DNA of 64,000 nt from Hymenobacter cyanobacteriorum. GTDB lineage: Bacteria; Bacteroidota; Bacteroidia; Cytophagales; Hymenobacteraceae. Position 1 is the first letter of the stretch; each line of letters opens with the position of its first letter. A model generated the notes under the pieces. That model made no database searches. It was not told the DNA's origin and saw only the letters and a program-made list of their open reading frames with translations. Below, piece by piece: positions 54,402 through 61,124 of the stretch. The DNA lies in assembly GCF_022631375.1 (NCBI RefSeq), contig NZ_JALBGC010000001.1:1178001-1242000 (forward strand), given 5' to 3'. A program made the position numbers and the translations under genes.

Positions 54402-54792
54402 GAAATAAGGAAAGAGTATAGCGTAATCGACTTAAAGTTAGGGGATAGTCGCGGTATTTGGTACTGGCTGCGATTAGTTGCCACCATGACCGGAATGCAA
54501 AGCCCAACGAAGCATGCAGCCCGTCACTATCGCATTTATTCGGAGGGGCTGAGTGACGTAGTAAAGATGTTTCGCGGCGTTCTGCATCACGTTTTTCCAT
54601 GTGCTCAATATTTGCTCAACGTCCCTCCAGCTACCCATTATTGTCCCCTATGCAATACCCATCGGTGAGCTGCAGCGTCAGGGCGCGGCGTGCGGCGGCA
54701 GTTGCTTCGGCGCACTTTCCATCACACTTTCACAACACGGTCAGTTCGTTCCACCAGGCGCTAGCATACGGCAGACCGTCGGGCAGACCGGC
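54402..54792. other. Gene-poor stretch with a decayed palindromic element
   Basis: From 54402 to 55089 there is no convincing long gene. It contains the promoter of the DUF3857 gene, a decayed repeat copy (54486-54594) and, beyond 54792, a short doubtful ORF. Open frames on both strands here (for example 54601-55035) have no family features. Confidence 0.5.
54486..54594. repeat. Decayed palindromic element (copy 12)
   Basis: Left half GAATGCAAAGCCCAACGAAG (from 54493), right half AAGATGTTTCGCGGCGTTCT followed by GCATCACGTT (54563-54593). Each arm can still be aligned to the subtype A arm but with several changes. An inner GTCAC/GTGAC pair holds the hairpin. Confidence 0.65.
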
Positions 54793-54957
54793 CTAGTGCT
54801 TGGCAATGACCTTGAAATAAGATTCCCGTCTGTGCAGAGCTATACCCGCTTTCACCAGTTGGCCGGGCCGGAGCCACGCAATGGGGGCTTGTTGGGCCGC
54901 ACCCAGGCGCGGGCCCGCCAGCAGCGCCAGCGCAGCGCCACAAATCGCAGTCGACAT
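54793..54957 (-). CDS. Short ORF with signal-peptide-like N-terminus, doubtful
   Basis: 54 codons from an ATG at 54957. The N-terminus (STAICGAALALLAGPRLGAAQ) looks like a signal peptide, followed by APIAWLRPGQLVKAGIALHRR and a short tail ending at 54793. It could be a genuine small secreted protein, a truncated gene, or chance. No RBS or family supports it. Confidence 0.3.
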   Translation of the reverse strand: MSTAICGAALALLAGPRLGAAQQAPIAWLRPGQLVKAGIALHRRESYFKVIAKH

Positions 54958-55089
54958 AAAACAAAAAATCAGGAGGCAGAGCAGGCAGTTTCCCGGCTTC
55001 GGGCCGGCGGAATGGCACCCACGTTACCACAATGATAAGCAGCCGAAACGATTGATTTCGCCCGCTGCTCATCTTTTCCTGACCAACGG

Positions 55090-55623
55090 CTATTTTTTCC
55101 GTTTCGGCGCGGCCGGCGGGGCAGCAATCGGTTTCGCCGCCGGCCGCACTACCAGCTCCTGGTAGCCAAATGTGGCATCGGTTTCGCGCCGGAAATCCAG
55201 CTGCGGCAGCTCACCCAGCACGATTTCGGCCGTGGTGTACACCCGGCAGCCATCGAGCAGGTGGCCGCCAATGGTGCGCCCGGTGCTGTCGGAAATCGCC
55301 AGGTGCAGGTGCGAGCCGTTGACGGAAAGCGTGCCCACCAGCGACACAATCTCGAAATGCCCTTTATAAACCGTGGGCCCCTCCTGATTGGCCAGCCGCA
55401 ACGTGGCCACCGTGAGGCTGCCCACGCAGGTGAGCATGGTGCCGGCCGCAATGTGATGTTGCTGCACAAAGGCGGTGAGCTGCTGGCGCAGGTCATCGCC
55501 CGGCTTCAGGCGCAGGGCGTAGGTTTTCAGAGTGGAGGATTGGGCAGCGGGCACGGCAGCTGGGGTTTGGGCCAGCGCGGGCGCAGCCAGCAGAAATAAC
55601 GAGAATGCGAGACGGGTAGTCAT
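55090..55623 (-). CDS. Secreted PPC-domain (DUF296) protein
   Basis: 177 aa from the Met at 55623 with signal peptide (TTRLAFSLFLLAAPALAQ). The PPC domain reads YALRLKPGDDLRQQLTAFVQQHHIAAGTMLTCVGSLTVATLR, FEIVSLVGTLSVNGSHLHLAISD and GHLLDGCRVYTTAEIVLG. In plants this domain joins AT-hook proteins; in bacteria the fold is of uncertain role and a signal peptide argues against DNA binding. The C-terminal tail is Lys/Pro-rich. Confidence 0.82.
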   Translation of the reverse strand: MTTRLAFSLFLLAAPALAQTPAAVPAAQSSTLKTYALRLKPGDDLRQQLTAFVQQHHIAAGTMLTCVGSLTVATLRLANQEGPTVYKGHFEIVSLVGTLSVNGSHLHLAISDSTGRTIGGHLLDGCRVYTTAEIVLGELPQLDFRRETDATFGYQELVVRPAAKPIAAPPAAPKRKK

Positions 55624-55639
55624 TGACCCAAAGAACGTC

Positions 55640-55754
55640 ATACGCCTGTCATCCTGAGCGCTGAGCGCTGAGCGCAGCGAAGGACCTTATTACGCTTGAA
55701 CAATTAATTCGAACGTGATAAGGTCCTTCGCTGCGCTCAGGATGACAGGCGTAT
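55640..55754. repeat. Palindromic intergenic element, subtype C, with 7-bp triplication in one arm (copy 11)
   Basis: Left arm starts ATACGCCTGTCATCCTGAGCG at 55640 but contains CTGAGCG three times in a row (about 55654-55674), where the right arm has one. The right arm ends GACAGGCGTAT at 55754. The loop (AATTAATTCG region) is the reverse complement of that in copy 10. Confidence 0.93.
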
Positions 55755-55774
55755 CCAAACCGTCAATACGTCGA

Positions 55775-57085
55775 CTACTTGCTGAACCGCACCGTGCCGT
55801 AACGCACTTTGATGTTGACGTTGCCCGCCCGCTGGGCCGGCAGCACCGACCCGAACACCCCCAGCACGTCGCTGGTCTGGGGGCCATTTTCCTGCGAAAG
55901 CACGCGCACCAGGTTTTTATCAACCAGCAGCTGGCCCTGCTCGGTGCTCACGTCGAAGCGGAAGGCTGGCGCATCGGCAAAGCCCAGGCGAATGGTGCTG
56001 AAACCGCCGTCGAGGTTGATTTGGCGGAAGTTGGCGCCCATGTCGCGCACTACAAAATCGGGGCAGTAGCGCACGGCCATGTCCAGGCCCTCGCTCAGCT
56101 TATCGATGGTGAAGCGCGAGTAGCCCGACGAGCCGCGCAGGTTGCGCACCGTGCCCAGGGCCACGTCGCCGTACTTGCTGTGCACCGTCAGGTCCTGCAC
56201 CGTGCCGATGTCCACGTCGGAATAGTTGTTGCGCAGGTCCACCGTGGTGCCTTCATCGAGGCGCAGCTGGGCGTAACTGGCATCGATGCTGGCGCGGCCG
56301 GCGAAGGCAATGCGGCAGTCGCCGTTGCCAATGCGAATGAGGTTGCGCGGGCCTTCGAGGCGGGCCGTGCGCAGAGTGCCGTATTCTACGGCCAGTTCGG
56401 TGTTGCCGCGCAGGTCGTTGTTCAGCGTCACATCGCCAAAGCTGTCGTAGAGGCGCAGGGCGGTGGTGCGGGGCAGCCACACGGTGTAGTTCACCTGGTA
56501 GCGGCAGCCCCCGGCCCGGCCGCGCAGGGCGGGACCAAACTGCGTGCTCACGGCCACGCCGCCGGTGCGGGCATCGTAGTCGAGCCACTGCACGCCCAGC
56601 GATTCCAGCACCTGCTTGGCGCCGGCATCGGTTTCGGCGCGGGCCACCAGCTCGGCATCTACTTTAATTTCGGATTTGCCCCAGGTGTTCACCTGCACCC
56701 GGCCGTAGCGGGTATCGAGCGAGAAAGCCCGCCCCTGCTTCGGCACCGCAAACGAGCGGCTGATGCGGCGGCGCTGCTCCACCTGCAGTTGGGCGGCAGT
56801 TTCGGGGCCGTCGGGCTGGTCGGTGGCGGGGTTTTGTGGTCCCTCCTGCTGGCTGGCGGGTTGCTGCTCGGCAGGCGCGGTGCTGCCAAACAACGCCTCA
56901 GCGGCGCGGCGGGCTTCCGGCGACATGATGTGCACGGCCACGCCCGGCCCCACGGCCACCCAGCGGCCCGCGGGCGCAGCATCGGCCAGCGCCTGGGCTT
57001 GAGCAGCGGGTTGGGCCAGGAAGCCAGCCAGCAAGCCGGCCAGGCTCAGCCCGCACACCTTGCGAAAAACCGTGTATTGGCTCAT
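55775..57085 (-). CDS. Exported beta-helix-like protein, DUF4097-type
   Basis: 436 aa, signal peptide (GLSLAGLLAGFLAQPAAQAQ). After a Pro/Gln-rich linker, the C-terminal half shows repeated short strands of the DUF4097 adhesin-like kind: LRLYDSFGDVTLNNDL, GTLRTARLEGPRNL, VDIGTVQDLTVHSKYGDVALGTV. Such proteins lie in stress or envelope operons next to anti-sigma factors, as here. It overlaps the anti-sigma-like gene by 4 bp (ATGA), so the two are translationally linked. Confidence 0.78.
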   Translation of the reverse strand: MSQYTVFRKVCGLSLAGLLAGFLAQPAAQAQALADAAPAGRWVAVGPGVAVHIMSPEARRAAEALFGSTAPAEQQPASQQEGPQNPATDQPDGPETAAQLQVEQRRRISRSFAVPKQGRAFSLDTRYGRVQVNTWGKSEIKVDAELVARAETDAGAKQVLESLGVQWLDYDARTGGVAVSTQFGPALRGRAGGCRYQVNYTVWLPRTTALRLYDSFGDVTLNNDLRGNTELAVEYGTLRTARLEGPRNLIRIGNGDCRIAFAGRASIDASYAQLRLDEGTTVDLRNNYSDVDIGTVQDLTVHSKYGDVALGTVRNLRGSSGYSRFTIDKLSEGLDMAVRYCPDFVVRDMGANFRQINLDGGFSTIRLGFADAPAFRFDVSTEQGQLLVDKNLVRVLSQENGPQTSDVLGVFGSVLPAQRAGNVNIKVRYGTVRFSK

Positions 57086-57882
57086 TCGGCGCGGCGGCTA
57101 TCGGCCAGCACGTAGGCCCCGGCGTTGGGGTCGGCTTCGGCGGGCGTGTTGCTCAGGTTCAGCTGGCGGTCGAGAATATCGAGGCGCACCTGCAGGTTGC
57201 GGTTCATGGCCGTGAGCACGGCGTCGGGCTGCGGGTGTTGCAGCAGTTGCTGCTTCAGCACGCGGTAGCTCGAATCGAGCGAGGCCAGCTCGTGCTGCCA
57301 GTCGGCATTCATGGCCACCATGCCGGGGCCGCTTAGCTGGCTCAGCTCCGCTTGGCGGCGGGCCAGCTGGTTGGTGTAGTAGGCTTCCATGCCGCGCACG
57401 GCGCGTACCAGCTGGCTGTCGGCCCCGGTGGTGTGCTCGGCCGCCGTCAGCGATGTGGGGTTGCCGCCCTGGTACAAGGCATCGTCGGCACCGCTGGCTA
57501 CACTGCCCAGCGTAGCGGCGGGCACGACCACCTTCGCAACTTCGCCCCCGGCCACGCGGGCCTTCCAGACTTCGCTGGCGCCGGCCGCAAACACCAGCAG
57601 CGCCAGCGCCGCCGCCACGCCGTAGCGCTGAAACCAATTGGCACGGCCAGCTTCCGCAGTCGTTGCCGAAGCAGCCGGGGCAGCCACCGGGGCAGCCCAT
57701 TCCTTAACCACTGCCGGGGCAGCAGCTTCGGCAGGCTCGTCGCTCAGGCGCATGGCTGGCGCGGTGGCATTTAGCTGCTGCTCCAGGGCGGCCCACAGGT
57801 CGGGGCGCGGCTCGTGAGTGTCGAAATCGGCGCGGTGCCGCTCGACAAAGTTTTCGAGAGAATTCGTTTTTGGGGTATCCAT
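57082..57882 (-). CDS. Anti-sigma-factor-like membrane protein
   Basis: 266 aa. It has an N-terminal helical region (SLENFVERHRADFDTHEPRPDLWAALEQQL), an Ala-rich linker, one membrane segment (YGVAAALALLVFAAGASEVW), and an outer region with helical repeats (QLARRQAELSQLSGPGMVAMNADWQHELASLDSSYRVLK). The order N-cytoplasmic, one helix, extracytoplasmic domain, directly after a sigma gene, suits an anti-sigma factor, although no ZAS zinc motif is visible. It lies 129 bp from the sigma gene. Confidence 0.7.
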   Translation of the reverse strand: MDTPKTNSLENFVERHRADFDTHEPRPDLWAALEQQLNATAPAMRLSDEPAEAAAPAVVKEWAAPVAAPAASATTAEAGRANWFQRYGVAAALALLVFAAGASEVWKARVAGGEVAKVVVPAATLGSVASGADDALYQGGNPTSLTAAEHTTGADSQLVRAVRGMEAYYTNQLARRQAELSQLSGPGMVAMNADWQHELASLDSSYRVLKQQLLQHPQPDAVLTAMNRNLQVRLDILDRQLNLSNTPAEADPNAGAYVLADSRRAE

Positions 57883-58010
57883 GAATGAGTAGCAGACGCA
57901 CGATTCGTCCAGGTTCAGGGCGGGCTGCGGGGCTATACGAAAACCGCAGTCGGGCGAAAAAGGATGAAGGGTAGTTGAACGGTTAGATAATGATTTATAG
58001 CGGATAAACT

Positions 58011-58589
58011 TTAGCTCAGGCCGCGCTGGGCGGCCAGTTCGCGCAGTCGCACCCGGGCCCGGCTGTACTGCGACTTGGAAGTAGATTCGGAAATGCCCAT
58101 GATACCGGCAATTTCGAGGTGGTCGTAGCCTTCGAGCAGGTACAGGCTCAGCACCACGCGGTAGCCGTCGGGCAGCTCCTGAATGCAGCGGCGCAGCACG
58201 TCGGCGCGGTAGTGGGTATCGGCTTCGTCTTCGGCTGAGTACGACGCCGACTCAGCCGGCTCGTCGTGGTGCTGCTCGCCCAGCGGCACCAGCGCCAGCC
58301 GCCGCTGCCGCAGGCAATTGATGCTTTTGTTCACCACAATCCGCTTCAGCCAGGCCCCGAACGAGGAGTCGCCCTTGTAGCCGCTCAGCTCCCGAAAGGC
58401 GCTCAGAAACGACTCTTGGAGCACATCTTCGGCCTCAGCGTAGTCGCCGGTGATGCGCAGGGCCGCGTTAAACATGGCCTTGGAATAGCGGCGGTAAATC
58501 TCGGCCTGGGCCTGGCGGTCGTTGAGACGGCAGCGCTCCACGAGCGGGGCATTGATGTCGACGTAGGCGGAAATGGACTGGGCTTCCAT
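58011..58589 (-). CDS. ECF-type RNA polymerase sigma factor
   Basis: 192 aa. Region 2 reads LNDRQAQAEIYRRYSKAMFNAALRITGDYAEAEDVLQESFLSAFRELSGYKGDSSFGAWLKRIVVNKSINCLRQRR. Region 4 reads CIQELPDGYRVVLSLYLLEGYDHLEIAGIMGISESTSKSQYSRARVRLREL. It is the first gene of the operon with the anti-sigma-like and DUF4097-like proteins. A cue from the envelope probably frees the sigma factor; this is inference. Confidence 0.93.
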   Translation of the reverse strand: MEAQSISAYVDINAPLVERCRLNDRQAQAEIYRRYSKAMFNAALRITGDYAEAEDVLQESFLSAFRELSGYKGDSSFGAWLKRIVVNKSINCLRQRRLALVPLGEQHHDEPAESASYSAEDEADTHYRADVLRRCIQELPDGYRVVLSLYLLEGYDHLEIAGIMGISESTSKSQYSRARVRLRELAAQRGLS

Positions 58590-58796
58590 GCAGAAAACGA
58601 GGTCTTAAAAGTGCTTAAGCAACCCATAGACCACGCGTTGGGTTCAGGGGTTGCACGGCAAATTACGCGGCAAAAACACGGCCGCCAAACCTTCGGCGGG
58701 GCAGGCAGTTTCATGGCAGCGAAATAAAATTTTGGCATTTCGCATTTTCGTCCTTTACATTTGCCCCCAGCAACCCTCGTTTAGAGGCGCTATTAC
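58590..58796. other. Intergenic region between the sigma gene and the sulfate-assimilation leader, no gene seen
   Basis: About 200 bp. It must hold the leftward sigma promoter and the rightward promoter of the cys operon. A TTTGCC and TTTCGC-like rich stretch occurs near 58730-58770; no firm promoter was assigned. Confidence 0.45.
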
Positions 58797-58885
58797 TTTT
58801 TATACAGAGGCGCGGAGAGACAGGCTCGACGAAACGCCGGCAACCCCCACTAGTTGGAACGGTGCCAAGTCCTGAGATATAAAAA
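58797..58885 (+). ncRNA. SAM-I-like (S-box) riboswitch
   Basis: P1 pairs TTTTTATA (58797-58804) with TATAAAAA (58878-58885), a perfect 8-bp stem enclosing the conserved core. Core elements: CAGAGGCGCGGAGAGACAGG, GGCTC...GAAACGCC for P2 with its loop, GGCAACC (58839-58845), and GGTGCCAAGTCC (58861-58872). The order matches SAM-I S-box aptamers; no separate P4 helix is evident, which is more like SAM-I/IV variants. S-box RNAs control sulfur-metabolism genes, fitting the following cysH-cysD-cysN-cobA-cysJ genes. The RNA family subtype was not tested by covariance search. Confidence 0.8.
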
Positions 58886-58890
58886 CCGCC

Positions 58891-59007
58891 GTGCGCAACT
58901 CCATCAATCTCCGCCTGCAACCCACCGCCCTCGCCGCTTCGCGCCGGATGTGTTGTTGCATGCCCTGCTCCCTGGCCGCTATGCTGGGGACGATTGCTGG
59001 TTGTTGA
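58891..59007 (+). CDS. Cys-rich leader peptide (probable regulatory uORF)
   Basis: 38 codons from GTG at 58891 to TGA at 59005, starting 6 nt after the riboswitch P1. The core is RRMCCCMPC, with three Cys codons in a row (TGT TGT TGC) and five Cys in total, two of them near the end. A shorter version from the ATG at 58948 would give 19 residues including the same core. It looks made to sense Cys-tRNA supply through ribosome stalling, since the downstream genes make cysteine; polycysteine leader ORFs with that role are established in mycobacteria. Function here is an inference. Confidence 0.6.
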   Translation: MRNSINLRLQPTALAASRRMCCCMPCSLAAMLGTIAGC

Positions 59008-59045
59008 ACTAGGGCTTCTCTTCCGGCGGCTGTTGCGACGGCCAC

Positions 59046-59098
59046 CCCGCTTCCCTTTTGTGGTGATTGATTCATTGCGCGACGCGTAGCGGGTTTTT
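59046..59098 (+). terminator. Possible attenuator hairpin between leader and cysH
   Basis: CCCGCT (59046-59051) with AGCGGG (59088-59093) followed by TTTTT (59094-59098). The loop is long (36 nt) and may fold further on GCGCGACGCG. The run of T makes it the best terminator candidate before cysH. A second hairpin, TTTTTCT-GCGG-AGAAAAA (59123-59140), lies close to the cysH start. Confidence 0.4.
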
Positions 59099-59154
59099 GC
59101 GGCCTTCGTGGCCCATTCTGGTTTTTTCTGCGGAGAAAAACTCCCCTTCCCATC

Positions 59155-59913
59155 ATGGCATTACCCCTTGAAAGCCAGGTCGCTGCCCTGCGCCGCTACC
59201 TGCCCGAGTGCTCGGTACCGGAAACCCTGGCCCTGCTGGCCGACCATTTCCCCGGCCGCGTCTCCTTCTCCACTTCCTTCGGCCTCGAAGACCAGATTAT
59301 CACGCATTTTATCTTCGAAAACGAACTGCCCATCCGGGTTTTCACCCTCGATACGGGCCGCAATTTTCAGGAAACCTATTCGACCTGGAACAAGACCCTG
59401 CTGCGCTACGAAAAGCCCATCGAAGTATTCGCCCCCCACAGCGCAGCCATCGAGGAGCTGACCCGCCAAAAAGGGCCCAACAGCTTCTACGAGAGCATCG
59501 AAAATCGAAAGGAATGCTGCAACATCCGCAAGGTGGAGCCGCTTTCCCGGGCGCTGGCCGACCAGCAGGTGTGGGTGACGGGCATCCGCGCCGAGCAGTC
59601 GGCGAACCGCCAGACCATGCACCCGGCCGAGTGGGATGCGGGCCACAATCTCATCAAAGTGCACCCGCTCTTCGACTGGACCTGGGCCGAGTGCGAAGCC
59701 TTTGCGCAGGCCAACGGCATCCCCGTTAATCCGTTGCACCAGAAGGGTTTCGTGAGTATCGGCTGCGCGCCGTGCACCCGGGCCATTGCGCCGGGTGAGG
59801 ATTTCCGCGCCGGCCGCTGGTGGTGGGAAGATGCGGCGGCCAAGGAGTGCGGCCTGCACACCACCACCGCCCACCAGGGCCTCGACCCGGTGGTGGAGCG
59901 AATGCCGGGCTAG
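59155..59913 (+). CDS. cysH: Adenylyl-sulfate (APS) / PAPS reductase
   Basis: 252 aa. Features are FSTSFGLEDQIITHF, FTLDTGRNFQETY and the iron-sulfur ligands Cys121-Cys122 (KECCNIRKVEP) and Cys204-Cys207 (GCAPCTRA). These four Cys indicate a [4Fe-4S] enzyme, as in APS reductases and the Fe-S type of CysH. The catalytic Cys (ECGLHTTT) is near the C-terminus. It reduces activated sulfate to sulfite. No APS kinase gene is in view, which favours APS as substrate. Confidence 0.93.
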   Translation: MALPLESQVAALRRYLPECSVPETLALLADHFPGRVSFSTSFGLEDQIITHFIFENELPIRVFTLDTGRNFQETYSTWNKTLLRYEKPIEVFAPHSAAIEELTRQKGPNSFYESIENRKECCNIRKVEPLSRALADQQVWVTGIRAEQSANRQTMHPAEWDAGHNLIKVHPLFDWTWAECEAFAQANGIPVNPLHQKGFVSIGCAPCTRAIAPGEDFRAGRWWWEDAAAKECGLHTTTAHQGLDPVVERMPG

Positions 59914-60052
59914 GCCCAAACCGCTGCGCTGGCGGCCGGGCCGCTGGCGCTACTTTCTTCCCCAAAGGCACCGCGTGCGGGCCTTATCCCACCCTCCCTC
60001 TTCCGGTTTTTCCATTTCGCCCGATTTTTTCGGGCCATGACTTCCTACGCCA

Positions 60053-60967
60053 ATGCCAACCGCTGCTTATCTCGATTACCTCGACCGTTTGGAGGCCGAA
60101 GCTATTCATATCCTACGTGAAGTGGCCGGCCAGTTCGAGCGACCCGCGCTTTTGTTTTCCGGCGGTAAAGACTCGATTGCCCTGACCCGACTAGCCGAAA
60201 AAGCCTTCCGGCCGGGCAAGTTTCCGTTTCCGCTGGTGCACATCGATACGGGCCACAACTTCGAGGAAATCATCAATTACCGCGACGAGCTAGCGGCGCA
60301 TTTGGGCGAAAAGCTGATTGTGCGCCGCGTGGAAGACACCATTCGGGAGCGCGGCCTGCACGAGCCGGGCGGCAAATACCCCAGCCGCAACCCGCTCCAA
60401 ACCTACACGCTGCTCGATGTGATTGAGGAGTTTGAGTTTGACGCCTGCATCGGTGGGGCGCGGCGCGATGAGGAGAAGGCCCGGGCCAAAGAGCGCATCT
60501 TCTCGGTGCGCGACGACTTTGGCCAGTGGGACCCCAAGCGCCAGCGCCCTGAACTGTGGAACATCTACAACGGCCGTATTCAGAAAGGGGAAAACGTGCG
60601 CGTGTTTCCCATCTCGAACTGGACGGAGCTGGATGTGTGGAATTACATCCAGCGCGAAAACATCAAGCTGCCAGGTATTTACTTCTCGCACGAGCGCCAG
60701 TGCGTGGTACTGCCCAGCGGCCAGCTCCTGGGCTTCAGCGAACACCTGAACCTGGACGACACCGACGAAATTGTGAATCGCCGCGTGCGCTTCCGCACCG
60801 TGGGCGACTCGACCTGCACGGCCGCCGTGGAAAGCGACGCCGCTTCGGTCCATGATATTATCCAAGACCTGCTGCTGGCCAAAGTGAGTGAGCGCGGGGC
60901 TACGCGCCTGGATGATAACCTCTCGGAAACGGGGATGGAAGACCGGAAGCGCAACGGGTATTTTTAG
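60053..60967 (+). CDS. cysD: Sulfate adenylyltransferase subunit 2
   Basis: 304 aa. It has the ATP-pyrophosphatase motif LLFSGGKDSIALTRLAEKAF and the family sequences VHIDTGHNFEEIINYRDEL, GGARRDEEKARAKERIFSVRDDFGQWDPK and PISNWTELDVWNYI. It makes APS from ATP and sulfate with CysN. The spacing to cysH is 139 bp. Confidence 0.96.
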   Translation: MPTAAYLDYLDRLEAEAIHILREVAGQFERPALLFSGGKDSIALTRLAEKAFRPGKFPFPLVHIDTGHNFEEIINYRDELAAHLGEKLIVRRVEDTIRERGLHEPGGKYPSRNPLQTYTLLDVIEEFEFDACIGGARRDEEKARAKERIFSVRDDFGQWDPKRQRPELWNIYNGRIQKGENVRVFPISNWTELDVWNYIQRENIKLPGIYFSHERQCVVLPSGQLLGFSEHLNLDDTDEIVNRRVRFRTVGDSTCTAAVESDAASVHDIIQDLLLAKVSERGATRLDDNLSETGMEDRKRNGYF

Positions 60968-60969
60968 AT

Positions 60970-61120
60970 GGGGACTTGGGGTCTAGAGACTTCGGGCCTT
61001 GGTTTTAACACCACCCAGCCATCTAAAACCCTACCTGCTTATCAATTAATTACCCGAGGTACTCCATAGCCTGCAAGAACAAAAACCAAGCCCCCAAGAC
61101 CCTAAGTCCCCAAGTCCCCA
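60970..61120. repeat. Inverted repeat between cysD and cysN
   Basis: Left arm GGGGACTTGGGGTCTAGAGA at 60970 (to about 61006) and right arm starting AAAAACCAAGCCCCCAAGAC (61081-61120). The right arm is the reverse complement of the left with several changes and one extra repeat of the CTTGGGG motif. About 75 bp lie between. It is not the same family as the GTCATGC elements. Confidence 0.8.
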
Positions 61121-61124
61121 ATAC

